A stretch of DNA of 13,075 nt from DAOTWA01 sp034435955 (lineage in GTDB: Bacteria; Chloroflexota; Anaerolineae; Anaerolineales; Anaerolineaceae), in NCBI GenBank assembly GCA_034435955.1, contig DAOTWA010000078.1, forward strand, positions 1 through 13,075. Direction: 5' to 3'. Shown here in pieces: positions 1 to 6,665 of the stretch; the first letter of the stretch is position 1; each line of letters begins with the position of its first letter. A program made the position numbers and the translations under genes. The notes under the pieces were generated by a model. The model saw only the letters and a list, made by a program, of their open reading frames with translations, did not search any database and was not told the DNA's origin.

Positions 1-2
1 AC

Positions 3-263
3 CCAGAGGCGGTGAAAAGGTTGCAAAGCGTGGAAGGGCATGTCCGCGGGGTGAGGCGTATGCTCGAGGAGGATGCTTACTGCATCGATGTCATCCGCCA
101 GATCCAGGCGGTGCAGGCTGCGCTCAACAAGGTAAGCGCTCTTATTTTGGACGAACACCTCAATTCGTGCCTGATCACCGCCGTCCGCGGCGACGATCCT
201 GCCGAGCGCGAGCGTGTCCTCAAGGAAATCGCTGAAATTTACGACACAGCCACCAAAGTATAA
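3..263 (+). CDS. csoR: Copper-sensing transcriptional repressor, CsoR/FrmR (DUF156) family, 5'-truncated by window edge
   Basis: This is a small all-helical metal-responsive repressor. In the family, Cu(I) binding releases the protein from operators controlling copper-export genes. The visible protein contains the family signature KRLQSVEGHVRG followed by helix 2. Counting from the GTG at 12, Cys24, His49 and Cys53 reproduce the C-x24-H-x3-C spacing of the Cu(I) site of Mycobacterium CsoR (C36, H61, C65), so copper is more likely than formaldehyde or nickel. The frame stays open through the window start (reading P-E-A-V before KRLQ), and family members normally have about 8-15 residues there. 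The GTG at 12 is therefore probably an internal valine codon and the true start lies upstream. It is followed after 41 nt by the copper chaperone gene and then by copA, which supports the copper role. Its operator and promoter lie outside the window. Confidence 0.92.
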   Translation, partial: PEAVKRLQSVEGHVRGVRRMLEEDAYCIDVIRQIQAVQAALNKVSALILDEHLNSCLITAVRGDDPAERERVLKEIAEIYDTATKV

Positions 264-304
264 ATAGGTACGAGCCTTTCATTAACACCTTATCAGGAGC
301 AACT

Positions 305-511
305 ATGACCACTGTCACTTACTTCGTTCCAAACATATCGTGCCAACACTGCATCCACACGATAAAAAGCGAACTTGGAGAACTGAGCGGCGTCAGGAGC
401 GTGGACGCCGTCTTGGAGACCAAGAAAGTTACCATTGCCTTTGATGAACCGGCAACTGAGGAGAAAATTGTCTCTCTCATGGCCGAGATCAATTATCCTC
501 CTGCAAAATAG
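305..511 (+). CDS. copZ: CopZ-like copper chaperone (single HMA domain)
   Basis: This 68-residue cytosolic protein is a single heavy-metal-associated (HMA) ferredoxin-like domain. In this family it carries Cu(I) between the cytoplasm, CsoR and the ATPase CopA. The metal-binding loop reads ISCQHCIHTIK, with Cys13 and Cys16 forming the CxxC site. The loop is preceded by P-N-I in place of the more usual G-M-T, and it carries a histidine between the cysteines. The remainder (SGVRSVDAVLETKKVTIAF) fits the second half of the fold. The length is typical for CopZ. An AGGAG at 295-299 lies 5 nt before the ATG and supports this start. It sits between csoR and copA in the same direction, so co-transcription is expected. 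The structured 143-nt spacer that follows may set its expression relative to copA. Confidence 0.9.
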   Translation: MTTVTYFVPNISCQHCIHTIKSELGELSGVRSVDAVLETKKVTIAFDEPATEEKIVSLMAEINYPPAK

Positions 512-528
512 CAAGACTTCAGCGCAGA

Positions 529-561
529 CCTTCAGGTGCTCAAAATGCGGCGACCCGAAGG
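529..561 (+). promoter_or_regulatory. Intercistronic hairpin 1 between copZ and copA
   Basis: CCTTC-A-GGT (529-537) pairs with ACC-C-GAAGG (553-561): eight base pairs with one A·C mismatch and a 15-nt loop. No T-run follows, so it is not an intrinsic terminator. It begins 17 nt after the copZ stop codon and could stabilise the upstream mRNA or guide processing. The pairing is seen in the sequence; the function is inferred. Confidence 0.4.
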
Positions 562-585
562 ACGGAGTGCTGGCTCAAAATCCTC

Positions 586-610
586 AAGCCGGGGCGGTCC
601 GCACCGGCTT
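586..610 (+). promoter_or_regulatory. Intercistronic hairpin 2 between copZ and copA
   Basis: AAGCCGG (586-592) pairs with CCGGCTT (604-610). Inside it, GCG (594-596) pairs with CGC (600-602), separated from the outer stem by a single G·A mismatch. This gives a compact, GC-rich stem of ten base pairs. The following bases (GATGGATTG) are not a T-tract, so it is unlikely to terminate transcription fully. It ends 44 nt before the copA ATG. It is probably an mRNA stability or processing element, by inference only. Confidence 0.45.
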
Positions 611-654
611 GATGGATTGAACAGGAGGAATATTGTTGGATCGAAAGGAATATC

Positions 655-3123
655 ATGGCTGAAAACAAGCAGGTGATCCTGCCCATCACCGGTATGACTT
701 GCGCGAATTGCGTGGCGACCATCGAGCGAAATGTCAAAAAGCTGGATGGTGTTCGGGCCGTGGCAGTGAACCTGTCATCCGAACGGGCTACCGTGGAATT
801 CGATCCCGGCAAACTTGCTTTAAATGACATCATCGGCAGGGTACAAAAAGCAGGCTACGACGTGGCGCGGGGAGAGGCTGACCTGATCATCCGCCGGCTG
901 GCTGATTCGAATGACGCCAACCGGTTGGAAAAGGCCTTGTTAAAGCTGGAGGGTGTTCAGGAGGCGCATGTAAATCTCACGTCTGAGAGAGCCCGCGTCG
1001 TCTACATACCGACCATTATTTCGCAGACTGAAATCCGTCGGGCGGTGGCGGCAGCCGGCTTCGAAGCGGTGGAATTGGGCAGCCAGAGCGAAGATGCAGA
1101 GGCTCAGGCACGCCAGGCTGAAATCGCTCAGCAACGCCGCCTGCTCATTACCGGCTTAATATTCACCATCCCCACATTCTTGATTGCCATGGCGCGCGAC
1201 TTTGGGCTGCTGCCGATGGAACTGGCGCATGCCGCATGGATCAACTGGCTGCTTTTTGTCCTGGCCACGCCGGTGCAGTTTTACGTCGGTTGGCAGTATT
1301 ACACGGGCGCCTACAAAGCCCTGCGCAACGGCTCGGCCAACATGGACGTGCTGATCGCGATGGGGTCTTCGACAGCGTACTTCTATTCGATTCCGGTGAC
1401 GCTTGGCCTTATTCCCGGGCACACATATTTCGAGACCGGCGCAGTGATCATCACGCTAATCCGTCTGGGGAAATTTCTCGAGGCGCGGGCGAAAGGACGC
1501 ACCAGTGAGGCGATTAAGAAACTGATGAGCTTGCGGGCCAAGACCGCCCTCGTAGTGCGCGACGGCACCGAGATGGAGGTGCCAGTTGATGAGGTGCGTG
1601 TGGGCGACCTGGTGATCGTCCGGCCGGGTGAAAAAGTTCCGGTGGATGGCGTGATTGTCGAAGGGCGCTCTTATTTCGACGAATCCATGTTGACCGGCGA
1701 GTCCATGCCCGTGGAAAAGGGTCCGGGCGATTCCGTCATCGGCGCCACACTGAACAAACAAGGATTGGTGCGCTTCGAAGCCACCCGGGTCGGGAAGGAA
1801 ACGGCCTTGGCGCAGATCATTCGCCTGGTGGAGGAGGCGCAAGGAAGCAAGGCGCCCATCCAGCGCCTCGCCGACCGCGTATCGGCCTGGTTCGTGCCTG
1901 CGGTGATCGGCATCGCCCTGCTCACCTTCGTAGCGTGGCTTTTCCTCGCACCAGCCCCCGCGCCGGAGGCCGGAGTGAGCGCCTTTACGCGCGCATTGAT
2001 CAATATGGTGGCGGTGTTGGTGATCGCCTGTCCATGCGCGATGGGTTTGGCAACGCCCACCGCAGTCATGGTGGGTACCGGCAAGGGAGCTGAAGCCGGC
2101 ATCCTGTTCCGATCGGGCGGCGCATTGGAGCAAGCCGGGCATACCACCGTCGTGGTGTTGGATAAAACCGGGACGGTGACGCGTGGACAGCCAACCGTGA
2201 CGGATGTGCACGTAGCTGGGACAGGGGACAATGCGGATGAATTGATCCGACTGGCGGCCAGCGTGGAAAAAGGGAGTGAGCATCCACTGGGAGAGGCGAT
2301 CGTGGCTGAGGCTGGCGAGAGAGGCCTGACGTTGAACAATCTGTCTGGCTTCCGCGCCGAGCCCGGCCTGGGAGTCGAGGCTGAGGTGGAAGGGCAGGCG
2401 GTGGCAGTGGGCAATTTACGGATGATGGAAGCGCGCGGCTACGCGCTTAACGGTCTGCAGAACGAAGTCGAGCGTCTGCAAGCCGAGGCTAAAACGGCCA
2501 TACTGGTAGCGGTGAACGGCGAGGTGCGCGGGACAATTGGTGTGGCTGATACACTCAAAGAGGGTGCAGCCGAGGCCATTGAAGAGCTGCACCGTATGGG
2601 GCTAAGGGTTGTCATGCTGACCGGAGATAATCGGCGCACCGCCGAAGCCATCGCCCGCCAAGCCGGCATCGACCAGGTGCTCGCTGAGGTCCTGCCGGAT
2701 GGTAAGGCGGCTGAGATCAAGAAACTTCAGCAGGCCGGCGAGGTCGTGGCGATGGTGGGGGATGGGGTGAACGATGCTCCGGCGTTGGCTCAAGCTGACG
2801 TAGGTCTGGCAATCGGCACCGGCACCGACGTGGCTATGGCAGCCGCGCCAATTACCCTGATGAGCGGCGATCTGCGAGGTGTGCCACGCGCAATTGCCTT
2901 GTCCAGGCAGACGCTGCGGACGATCAAACAAAACCTGTTTTGGGCTTTCATTTATAACGTGATCTTAATCCCTGCAGCGGCCCTGGGGCTGCTCAACCCG
3001 ATGCTGGCGGCTGGGGCCATGGCTTTCAGCAGTGTCTTTGTGGTGACCAACAGTTTGCGCCTACGCAACTATCGATTGAGCATCCCGCAGGTACAACGCC
3101 GTCCGGTCTTTGCCGTAAATTGA
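655..3123 (+). CDS. copA: Cu(+)-exporting P-type ATPase (P1B-1), CopA
   Basis: This 822-residue inner-membrane pump exports cytoplasmic Cu(I) using ATP. The first HMA domain (about residues 5-72) has the site GMTCANC, with Cys16 and Cys19. A second HMA-like domain (about 75-141) lacks the cysteines and has Asp84 and Asp87 in their places. Membrane helices follow from about residue 160. The actuator domain has TGES at 347-350. The transport site CPC is at 459-461. The phosphorylated Asp503 lies in DKTGT, His543-Pro544 is the P1B nucleotide-binding HP pair, and GDGVND is at 702-707. The last two helices carry YN and MAFSS, the Cu(I)-type signature. All catalytic motifs are intact and the length is normal. 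GAAAGGA at 643-649 positions the ATG. A stronger AGGAGGAA at 623-630 is too far upstream for this start and has no in-frame start near it. It is the last gene of the csoR-copZ-copA operon. Confidence 0.97.
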   Translation: MAENKQVILPITGMTCANCVATIERNVKKLDGVRAVAVNLSSERATVEFDPGKLALNDIIGRVQKAGYDVARGEADLIIRRLADSNDANRLEKALLKLEGVQEAHVNLTSERARVVYIPTIISQTEIRRAVAAAGFEAVELGSQSEDAEAQARQAEIAQQRRLLITGLIFTIPTFLIAMARDFGLLPMELAHAAWINWLLFVLATPVQFYVGWQYYTGAYKALRNGSANMDVLIAMGSSTAYFYSIPVTLGLIPGHTYFETGAVIITLIRLGKFLEARAKGRTSEAIKKLMSLRAKTALVVRDGTEMEVPVDEVRVGDLVIVRPGEKVPVDGVIVEGRSYFDESMLTGESMPVEKGPGDSVIGATLNKQGLVRFEATRVGKETALAQIIRLVEEAQGSKAPIQRLADRVSAWFVPAVIGIALLTFVAWLFLAPAPAPEAGVSAFTRALINMVAVLVIACPCAMGLATPTAVMVGTGKGAEAGILFRSGGALEQAGHTTVVVLDKTGTVTRGQPTVTDVHVAGTGDNADELIRLAASVEKGSEHPLGEAIVAEAGERGLTLNNLSGFRAEPGLGVEAEVEGQAVAVGNLRMMEARGYALNGLQNEVERLQAEAKTAILVAVNGEVRGTIGVADTLKEGAAEAIEELHRMGLRVVMLTGDNRRTAEAIARQAGIDQVLAEVLPDGKAAEIKKLQQAGEVVAMVGDGVNDAPALAQADVGLAIGTGTDVAMAAAPITLMSGDLRGVPRAIALSRQTLRTIKQNLFWAFIYNVILIPAAALGLLNPMLAAGAMAFSSVFVVTNSLRLRNYRLSIPQVQRRPVFAVN

Positions 3124-3150
3124 TCCGTTATCAAGCCTTAACCAAGAAAC

Positions 3151-3185
3151 AGGCCCACCCCGATCACTTGGGGTGGGCTTTCTTA
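3151..3185 (+). terminator. Rho-independent terminator of the copper operon
   Basis: GCCCACCCC (3153-3161) pairs perfectly with GGGGTGGGC (3170-3178) around an 8-nt loop, followed by TTTCTT. It lies 29 nt after the copA stop codon. The convergent protease gene ends at 3217. On that strand the stem is followed by CTGTTTCTT, so the element may act weakly in both directions. Confidence 0.93.
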
Positions 3186-3216
3186 TCGGTCTATTTCAAG
3201 CAGGTGTTCTTCTTTT

Positions 3217-4677
3217 TCAGGGTGAGTGCGTAACCGCCGAGAATGCGTTGACCTGACCATGGCCGTAGAAACCATTATAGCCCTGACCACCCACACAGGT
3301 GGCCGGCCAGTTAAACGGCGGACCAGGGTTGTATGGGTTTGGCGGGCAGGCCAGCGGATCGGCCGTTTGGGTGAGCATTGCCTGTACCGCCCCCTGCGGC
3401 AGCCGGCCAAACTGGCTGAGGATCAACGCAGCCACACCCGCCGCGTGCGGAGAGGCCATCGAAGTTCCCTGAGCGAGCGCATAGCGGTTTCCGGGGTAGG
3501 TGGAGAGGACGAGGCCTCTGGCGCCGTCTGTGGTCACCTGGAAACGCCCATCTCCGCCAGGAGCGGTGACCTGTACAGCGCTCACGCCGTAGCTGGAATA
3601 GTAGGATTTCAGCATCTTGCTGCCATCGGCGCTCACGCCGACCACGCCGGGTATCTCGACCGGGATGACCACACAGGCATTGGTCACTTCGCGGGTCAAT
3701 GGTGTTGGACTGTCATCGGGGCTGATGGTATCAAGGTTTTGCTTGGAGAGGTCCTGGTTCTCATTTCCGGCAGCCGCGACCACGACCACGCCCTTGCTCA
3801 TGGCAAAACGGATGGCGCGCTGCTCCGCTTTCCAGATGGCACGCTGGACGGGATCATTGCGGCAGTTGAACAGCCAGGGATCAGCGAAGTAACTGTTGTT
3901 GGTAACGTCAATGTGGTGAGTGCCCGCCCACATGAACGCACATACGACGGCCTCTGGATAGAAAAAACCGTCGGCATTACCGGCTTTGATGCCGGCGATT
4001 TTGACGTTGGGCGCCACACCGATGATGCCAATGCCGTTTTTGGCTGCAGCGATCGTCCCCGCGGTGTGCGTTCCATGGCCGTTATCGTCCATCCAGGCAG
4101 CCGGATCCTGGTTGGGCACTCCACCCACACATGATACGCTATTGGCGAAGTCCACATTGGCCGCCAGGTCTGGGTGAGTCCAATCCAGGCCGGTGTCGAT
4201 ATCGCCGACGATCACGGAAGGACTGCCCGCGTTCACCTGCTGGGCTTCCGGGACGTGAATCTGGAACATATCCCACTGGCGGGTGGACAGTGGATCGCCC
4301 CACGTTGTCACGTTGGCCTGATCGCCAGCCTGGAAATCGGCAGCGCTGCCGATATCTACGAACTCATCCTTCAATTGAATGCCGAAGTTTGTCGTTGGCG
4401 CAGCATTTTCGATGCGCGTGTCACGGAGGAGATTGTCACGGAAGGAGGGGTTATCCGAGCGGGCGATGACCACGCCGATCTGGAGATAGGCGTATACCAG
4501 CGTTCCTCCTGCCTGCGCGACGACGCTGGCTGCATCCGAAGGGACGGCGTTTTGATTGTACAAGACGATGTAATTCTGAGCGGCATCCGCTCGGGACACG
4601 GACACGGCGGGTGATGCGAAGGCAAGCAAAGTCAGCATCGCGAACAGTGAAAGCAGCTTCGGGAACATTTTGGACAT
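3217..4677 (-). CDS. Secreted subtilisin-like serine protease (peptidase family S8)
   Basis: This is a 486-residue exported endopeptidase. The N-terminus MSKMFPKLLSLF plus a hydrophobic stretch and a polar Ala-rich region (SRADAA) is a classical signal peptide. Residues about 34-100 resemble an I9-type inhibitory propeptide (YIVLYNQNAVPSD onward). The catalytic domain shows Asp161 in GDIDTG, His201 in NGHGTHTAG, oxyanion Asn305 in AAAGNEN and Ser406 in GTSMASPHAAG, so the full S8 set is present. The protein ends soon after the catalytic domain, with no C-terminal anchor or repeat. The mature part holds six cysteines, an even number compatible with disulfides outside the cell. The ATG at 4677 is preferred over the upstream in-frame GTG at 4737 because AAGGAGG lies 5 nt before it and the signal peptide then starts correctly. 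Substrate is unknown; roles in nutrient protein degradation or processing are both possible. It looks monocistronic. Confidence 0.93.
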   Translation of the reverse strand: MSKMFPKLLSLFAMLTLLAFASPAVSVSRADAAQNYIVLYNQNAVPSDAASVVAQAGGTLVYAYLQIGVVIARSDNPSFRDNLLRDTRIENAAPTTNFGIQLKDEFVDIGSAADFQAGDQANVTTWGDPLSTRQWDMFQIHVPEAQQVNAGSPSVIVGDIDTGLDWTHPDLAANVDFANSVSCVGGVPNQDPAAWMDDNGHGTHTAGTIAAAKNGIGIIGVAPNVKIAGIKAGNADGFFYPEAVVCAFMWAGTHHIDVTNNSYFADPWLFNCRNDPVQRAIWKAEQRAIRFAMSKGVVVVAAAGNENQDLSKQNLDTISPDDSPTPLTREVTNACVVIPVEIPGVVGVSADGSKMLKSYYSSYGVSAVQVTAPGGDGRFQVTTDGARGLVLSTYPGNRYALAQGTSMASPHAAGVAALILSQFGRLPQGAVQAMLTQTADPLACPPNPYNPGPPFNWPATCVGGQGYNGFYGHGQVNAFSAVTHSP

Positions 4678-4682
4678 ATCAT

Positions 4683-4689
4683 CCTCCTT
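4683..4689 (-). promoter_or_regulatory. Ribosome binding site of the S8 protease
   Basis: On the minus strand this reads AAGGAGG, a near-perfect anti-16S match, 5 nt before the ATG at 4677. It decides the start codon in favour of the 486-residue protein. Confidence 0.88.
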
Positions 4690-4717
4690 AGAGCTGGCAA
4701 AACTGAAACGAATCGAT

Positions 4718-4771
4718 AGGGAGAAGCCAACATCCACTCCCTTTTGGCAGCAGGGGCTTCAGTGCTGCCAA
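4718..4771 (-). promoter_or_regulatory. Structured 5' leader of the protease mRNA
   Basis: TTGGCAGCA (4744-4752) and TGCTGCCAA (4763-4771) form a perfect 9-bp inverted repeat with a 10-nt loop. A second pair, AGGGAG (4718-4723) with CTCCCT (4737-4742), forms a 6-bp hairpin with a 13-nt loop. GGCTTC (4755-4760) in the first loop is complementary to GAAGCC (4723-4728) next to and within the second loop, so a pseudoknot or kissing contact is possible. TTGGC (4744-4748) could alternatively pair with GCCAA (4726-4730). The element lies in the predicted leader, between the promoter and the ribosome binding site. A dimeric repressor operator is an alternative reading of the 9-bp repeat. Confidence 0.45.
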
Positions 4772-4813
4772 TATCGGTTCATAAACTTGATGGGGAGACC
4801 AATGAACATATAT

Positions 4814-4842
4814 ATTCTAGACAAAATTAGGTGTAATTACAA
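4814..4842 (-). promoter_or_regulatory. Predicted sigma-70-type promoter of the S8 protease
   Basis: On the minus strand TTGTAA (4837-4842) and TAGAAT (4814-4819) are separated by exactly 17 nt, matching -35 (4 of 6) and -10 (5 of 6) consensus. The region is clearly AT-rich compared with its surroundings. Transcription would start near 4807, giving a leader of about 130 nt. Confidence 0.6.
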
Positions 4843-4963
4843 CCATTACTTCAGTTAGATTTCCAAATCAGAATGCGGACGTTTTCAAGCTTTTTATTCA
4901 AAGGGCAATCAAGCATAGGGCGGTAGTTTAGTTATCCATGAGCGAGGATTTTTCACCGCATTG

Positions 4964-4969
4964 TATAAT
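4964..4969 (+). promoter_or_regulatory. -10 element of the GT-C glycosyltransferase gene
   Basis: A perfect TATAAT ends 7 nt before the ATG at 4977, so transcription would begin at or beside the start codon. No convincing -35 hexamer is visible at 16-18 nt. This box lies inside the longer reading frame that starts at 4938, which argues against that upstream start. Confidence 0.5.
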
Positions 4970-4976
4970 TGTGCCT

Positions 4977-6563
4977 ATGACCACCCAACAGAAGAAAGTT
5001 TTTATTCTCCTGTTATGCATTTCTGCGGTGGTCTTTGTTCTGAATCTATTCCCAAACGCGGCTGCCTCGCAAAATATGGCCATGATTCAGATGTTCGAGC
5101 CCGATGAGGCTGGCCCATTGCCCTATCTACTGCGCATGATTGCTCCGGCCGCCAATCTGGATAAACAATTAAGGGCTTTCGTATTTTATGAGTATTACTA
5201 TTATGGTTTTCCTTATTTTGCCATCTCTGCGCTCGCAATATTGCCCCTGCAACTGGCTGGCCATCTGAGCCAGTTACCGCTGGTGATGCTGATCTTGCGT
5301 CAGGCAATCAGCGTGCTGCCGATGCTAGCGGCCCTGATGATTTTGGTTTATATGCAGGATGGCTTTCGGACCTATCGCTCTTCAGTTCTATTTCTTTTCT
5401 TGCTGAGTGTTCCGGCAGTAGTGGCCAATAACTCCTGGTGGCATCCAGACAGCCTGGTCGTCCTTTTGGTCGTGCTGACCATTTTCTTTCTGGTGCGGGA
5501 TGATCTGCGCTTCGGCTGGAACTTCATATTGGCGGCGGTATTCTGCGGCGTCACCACAGCCACCAAGCTGATCGGGGTCTATTTTTTTCTGGCGATAGGA
5601 CTCACACTGCTGCTCGGACTGGCGCAGAAAAAAGCATCCTGGAAGAAAATCGGCTTGATGTCCATCGCCTTTATTGCCGTGATGGCGTTGTCGTTTCTGG
5701 CGTCGAATCCGTTTTTGCTCTCGCATTGGGCCCGCAGCGCTTATATCAACACGTTGCACAAACAAACCGCCCTGTTGTCTGAGGGGTACGACGTCGTTTA
5801 CGAAAAGGGCCTGGCGGCGGCCTGGCCGGTGATGCACACTTTTTATGGCGAGGCACTCTTCATCCTGGCCGCTGTTGGAGTGGCAGTTTGGGGCGTCTGG
5901 CGAAGCTCGCAACGATTGCTCTATGGGTTGATCCTGGCCTGGTTTGTACCGGTGACGGTCTCTCTGCTGACACTGACGCATTTCAAGTACCAATACTGGC
6001 TGCCAGTGGCTCTGCCGCTTTTTTCCTGTCTGGTCATTCTTCTGCCCGATAAGTGGGATTTTCATTGGATGGCAGATAAATCGCGGATATTTCGGGGGAT
6101 TCTACTGCTCGGAGTGGCAGTACAATTTGGTTTCTTTCTGGTAGACGGCGTGCAGCGATACGAAGGCCGGTTGCATCGCGCAGACAACAACGAACGTATT
6201 CAATTCTATGAACAGGCCCTCTCGGTTCTCAGACCTCTGGAGGGTAAACCGCTGTATGTGTATTACGATTATCGCCTCTATGTTCCGGATACGCCGAACT
6301 GGTCGACTGAGACGAATTTCGATTTGCTAGATTACAAATATGTCACCCAGCACAACTTTGATGTGCTGCTTCTCCTGGAGCAACGCATCCGTGATTACCT
6401 CAATGCCGGCGTGGTTGGCATCGACCCGGCCACCTTCGCGCTCAACCAGCAATTCTATCGCGATGCGGATAACGGGGTTATAAAAGGCTATCACCTGGTT
6501 TATCGCGATTCAGTGGGTTTGATCTACGTGCGCGAAGACCTGTATCGGTCAGTTTTTCAATAA
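4977..6563 (+). CDS. Polytopic membrane glycosyltransferase, GT-C fold (GT39/ArnT-like)
   Basis: This 528-residue integral membrane protein probably transfers a sugar from a lipid-phosphate carrier to a protein or envelope glycan on the outer face of the membrane. One N-terminal helix (about residues 8-28) is followed by a large external loop with acidic residues in FEPDEAG (Glu41, Asp43, Glu44), the usual place of the GT-C catalytic acid. Next come YYYYGFPYF, many hydrophobic helices, HPDS (His156-Asp158) and ATKLIGVY, a pattern typical of the family. The last ~140 residues are soluble and probably extracytoplasmic. An upstream in-frame ATG at 4938 would add 13 residues. It has no ribosome binding site and lies upstream of the TATAAT at 4964, so the ATG at 4977 is preferred. 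No neighbour reveals the acceptor or donor. Identification is firm at superfamily level, not at substrate level. Confidence 0.75.
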   Translation: MTTQQKKVFILLLCISAVVFVLNLFPNAAASQNMAMIQMFEPDEAGPLPYLLRMIAPAANLDKQLRAFVFYEYYYYGFPYFAISALAILPLQLAGHLSQLPLVMLILRQAISVLPMLAALMILVYMQDGFRTYRSSVLFLFLLSVPAVVANNSWWHPDSLVVLLVVLTIFFLVRDDLRFGWNFILAAVFCGVTTATKLIGVYFFLAIGLTLLLGLAQKKASWKKIGLMSIAFIAVMALSFLASNPFLLSHWARSAYINTLHKQTALLSEGYDVVYEKGLAAAWPVMHTFYGEALFILAAVGVAVWGVWRSSQRLLYGLILAWFVPVTVSLLTLTHFKYQYWLPVALPLFSCLVILLPDKWDFHWMADKSRIFRGILLLGVAVQFGFFLVDGVQRYEGRLHRADNNERIQFYEQALSVLRPLEGKPLYVYYDYRLYVPDTPNWSTETNFDLLDYKYVTQHNFDVLLLLEQRIRDYLNAGVVGIDPATFALNQQFYRDADNGVIKGYHLVYRDSVGLIYVREDLYRSVFQ

Positions 6564-6629
6564 TTTCTTCGTTTCACGCTTTTTATTATGAAAGCAGCAG
6601 GCATCGAGAATGCTGTGAACTGGCCGGCA

Positions 6630-6638
6630 TGGTAAAAT
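6630..6638 (+). promoter_or_regulatory. Extended -10 promoter of the pentose phosphate operon
   Basis: TGGTAAAAT contains TGn directly before a TAAAAT hexamer (5 of 6), the extended -10 pattern, which can work without a good -35; none is evident. Transcription would start near 6645, leaving about 20 nt of leader that includes the ribosome binding site GAGGGA (6655-6660) for the ATG at 6666. Confidence 0.5.
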
Positions 6639-6665
6639 ACGGCATCTTCATGGTGAGGGATAAGG

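Noticed and set aside
264..304. Search for a CsoR operator between csoR and copZ
   Set aside because: Only loose AGGT/ACCT half-sites are visible, with no GC-rich palindrome of the CsoR type. The operator is expected upstream of csoR, outside the window.
435..620. Frame reading through the copZ-copA spacer with a CSKCGD segment suggestive of a zinc knuckle
   Set aside because: The start lies inside copZ in another frame, there is no ribosome binding site, and only one CxxC is present. The spacer is better described as structured RNA.
1456..2414. Two long minus-strand open frames (275 and 247 codons) within copA
   Set aside because: They are mirror frames of a GC-rich coding region whose sense strand has every P1B ATPase motif.
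3226..4134. 302-codon open frame on the + strand inside the protease gene
   Set aside because: It is antisense to a gene with a complete S8 catalytic set. The translation is low-complexity, rich in Arg/Gly/His, with no recognisable motif and no ribosome binding site.
4670..4858. 62-codon + strand frame across the protease leader
   Set aside because: It starts inside the protease signal-peptide region, has no ribosome binding site, and is explained better by the minus-strand promoter and leader.
5388..6065. 225-codon minus-strand frame within the glycosyltransferase gene
   Set aside because: The translation is Gln/His/Arg-rich and polar, as expected from the antisense of a membrane protein.
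6564..6629. Terminator after the glycosyltransferase gene
   Set aside because: Only a 5-bp CAGCA/TGCTG pairing with no T-tract after it could be found, which is too weak to annotate.
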